DNA of 64,000 nt from VXYK01 sp965214565. Lineage in GTDB: Bacteria; Actinomycetota; Acidimicrobiia; Acidimicrobiales; Aldehydirespiratoraceae. Of this stretch, positions 63,467 to 64,000 are shown piece by piece. Location of the stretch: the NCBI GenBank assembly GCA_965214565.1, contig OZ243951.1, positions 3,166,219-3,230,218 on the forward strand, read 5' to 3'. The notes under the pieces are model-generated. The model did not search any database. It was not told where the DNA came from and worked only from the letters and a program-made list of their open reading frames with translations. Made by a program: the position numbers and the translations under genes. The stretch's first letter is position 1; the number at the start of each line of letters is the position of its first letter.

Positions 63467-63771
63467 ACCGGAGCGAAGTGTGGTGGGCTGAACTAGGCCG
63501 CAAACGCCGGCCAGTCGTGATCCTTACCCGGCCGGAAGTCATCGACGTGCGGGAATTGCTGACTGTCGCTGAGTTGACCACCTCGATCCGTGGTCTTGCT
63601 GTTGAAGTGCCCGTCGACAGCGACGAAGCCGGTGTGTCCGAAGCATCGGTCGTGAACTGTGACGGCATCTACACCGTGCGGCGCTCGATGCTGTCCCGCC
63701 GTGTCGGAAAGCTCAGCGACCTGACCATGCTCAGCGTTTGCCGATCACTGACCTACGCCCTCGGCTGTTAG
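63463..63771 (+). CDS. MazF/PemK-family endoribonuclease toxin
   Basis: 102 residues. NRSEVWWAELGRKRRPVVIL is the family opening (GEVWWAxL...RPVVxL). VNCDGIYTVRRSML and VGKLSDLTMLSVCRSLTYAL are the later conserved strands and helix. MazF enzymes cut mRNA at short sites. ATGA overlap with the antitoxin gives coupling. Confidence 0.87.
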   Translation: MNRSEVWWAELGRKRRPVVILTRPEVIDVRELLTVAELTTSIRGLAVEVPVDSDEAGVSEASVVNCDGIYTVRRSMLSRRVGKLSDLTMLSVCRSLTYALGC

Positions 63772-63799
63772 AGGCTTGGCCGACTGGCCCTTCACGCGG

Positions 63800-64000
63800 T
63801 CAGAACAGCAGCAACAGGCCGTCGATGGCGCGCCAGCCGAGGTAGACGGTCGCGGCGGCGAGACCTAGCCAGAAGTGCCAGGGGGGGCGGTAGATCTGGG
63901 GGGTGTGGTCGACGCCGGGGGTCGACTCGACGGGTTCACCGCAATCGGGGCAGGCGCCGGCCGACGTCAACGAGGTCGGCGTCCAGTTCTTCTCACACGG
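63800..64000 (-). CDS. zinc-ribbon membrane protein, C-terminal fragment
   Basis: 66 codons of a gene that begins beyond the window. The frame shows PCEKNWTPT, a CPDCGEP knuckle, and a single hydrophobic helix (WHFWLGLAAATVYLGWRAID) at the C-terminus. Likely a small membrane-anchored zinc-ribbon protein. Function unknown. Confidence 0.55.
   Translation of the reverse strand, partial: PCEKNWTPTSLTSAGACPDCGEPVESTPGVDHTPQIYRPPWHFWLGLAAATVYLGWRAIDGLLLLF

Overview
The window is a high-GC bacterial chromosome segment. The evidence points to an actinomycete-like organism, most probably a member of the Acidimicrobiia: GC-rich codon use, GTG/TTG starts, short or leaderless 5' ends, SpoIID/LytB and S-layer-homology (SLH) proteins, acidic lipoproteins, an F420/flavin-type luciferase-like oxidoreductase and a large type I PKS. 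This placement is an inference from gene content, with no marker gene such as rRNA to confirm it.

Layout. (1) 1-11 kb is a cell-surface polysaccharide region: the tail of an export ABC ATPase, a pyruvyl transferase, a GT2 glycosyltransferase, a secreted SpoIID-SLH protein, a flippase-like membrane protein, the complete dTDP-L-rhamnose set (rfbA, rfbC, rfbB, rfbD on the minus strand) and a Wzx-like transporter. (2) 11-13 kb holds a rhodanese-ThiF sulfur-transfer protein and a sirtuin. (3) 13.2-24.2 kb holds a small unknown gene, a discrete acyl carrier protein and a 3319-residue PKS (KS-AT-DH-MT-ER-KR-ACP-KS) whose last module has lost its AT and everything downstream. (4) 24-39 kb is metabolic: leucyl aminopeptidase, luciferase-like oxidoreductase, Cu-ATPase, SelO, two glycosyltransferases, SDRs, a TauE/SafE permease, an enoyl-CoA hydratase, a TIM-barrel protein and a GST-like protein. 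(5) 39-46.6 kb is a LacI-controlled ABC uptake operon ending in a GH63-type hydrolase, probably for a glycosylglycerate compatible solute. One permease carries SH3-like domains in its first outer loop.

(6) 46.6-59 kb is an accessory defence and toxin-antitoxin island: VapBC, a DUF4143 remnant, a GmrSD-type restriction protein, an AbiEi-Fic fusion, a broken RelE-type pair, a duplicated Fic tail, an RHH-Doc pair, an XhoI/PaeR7I-like methyltransferase with a truncated nuclease, an AAA ATPase with a decayed partner, and an overlapping operon of nucleotidyltransferase-HEPN, PUA-like and ASCH proteins. The island ends at a tRNA-Pro(GGG) gene whose 3' end faces it. Two direct repeats of about 60 bp flank the Fic-to-Doc segment. 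(7) 59-64 kb holds an ERG4/ERG24-like sterol reductase, a cache-type lipoprotein, a small membrane protein, a phytanoyl-CoA dioxygenase homologue, a MazEF-type pair with a palindromic operator, and the tail of a zinc-ribbon membrane protein.

The most unusual items are the overlapping NTase-HEPN/PUA/ASCH operon, the PKS that ends in a KS with a cleanly removed AT next to a free ACP, the SH3-decorated sugar permease, and the repeat-flanked toxin cassette with its chain of broken genes.
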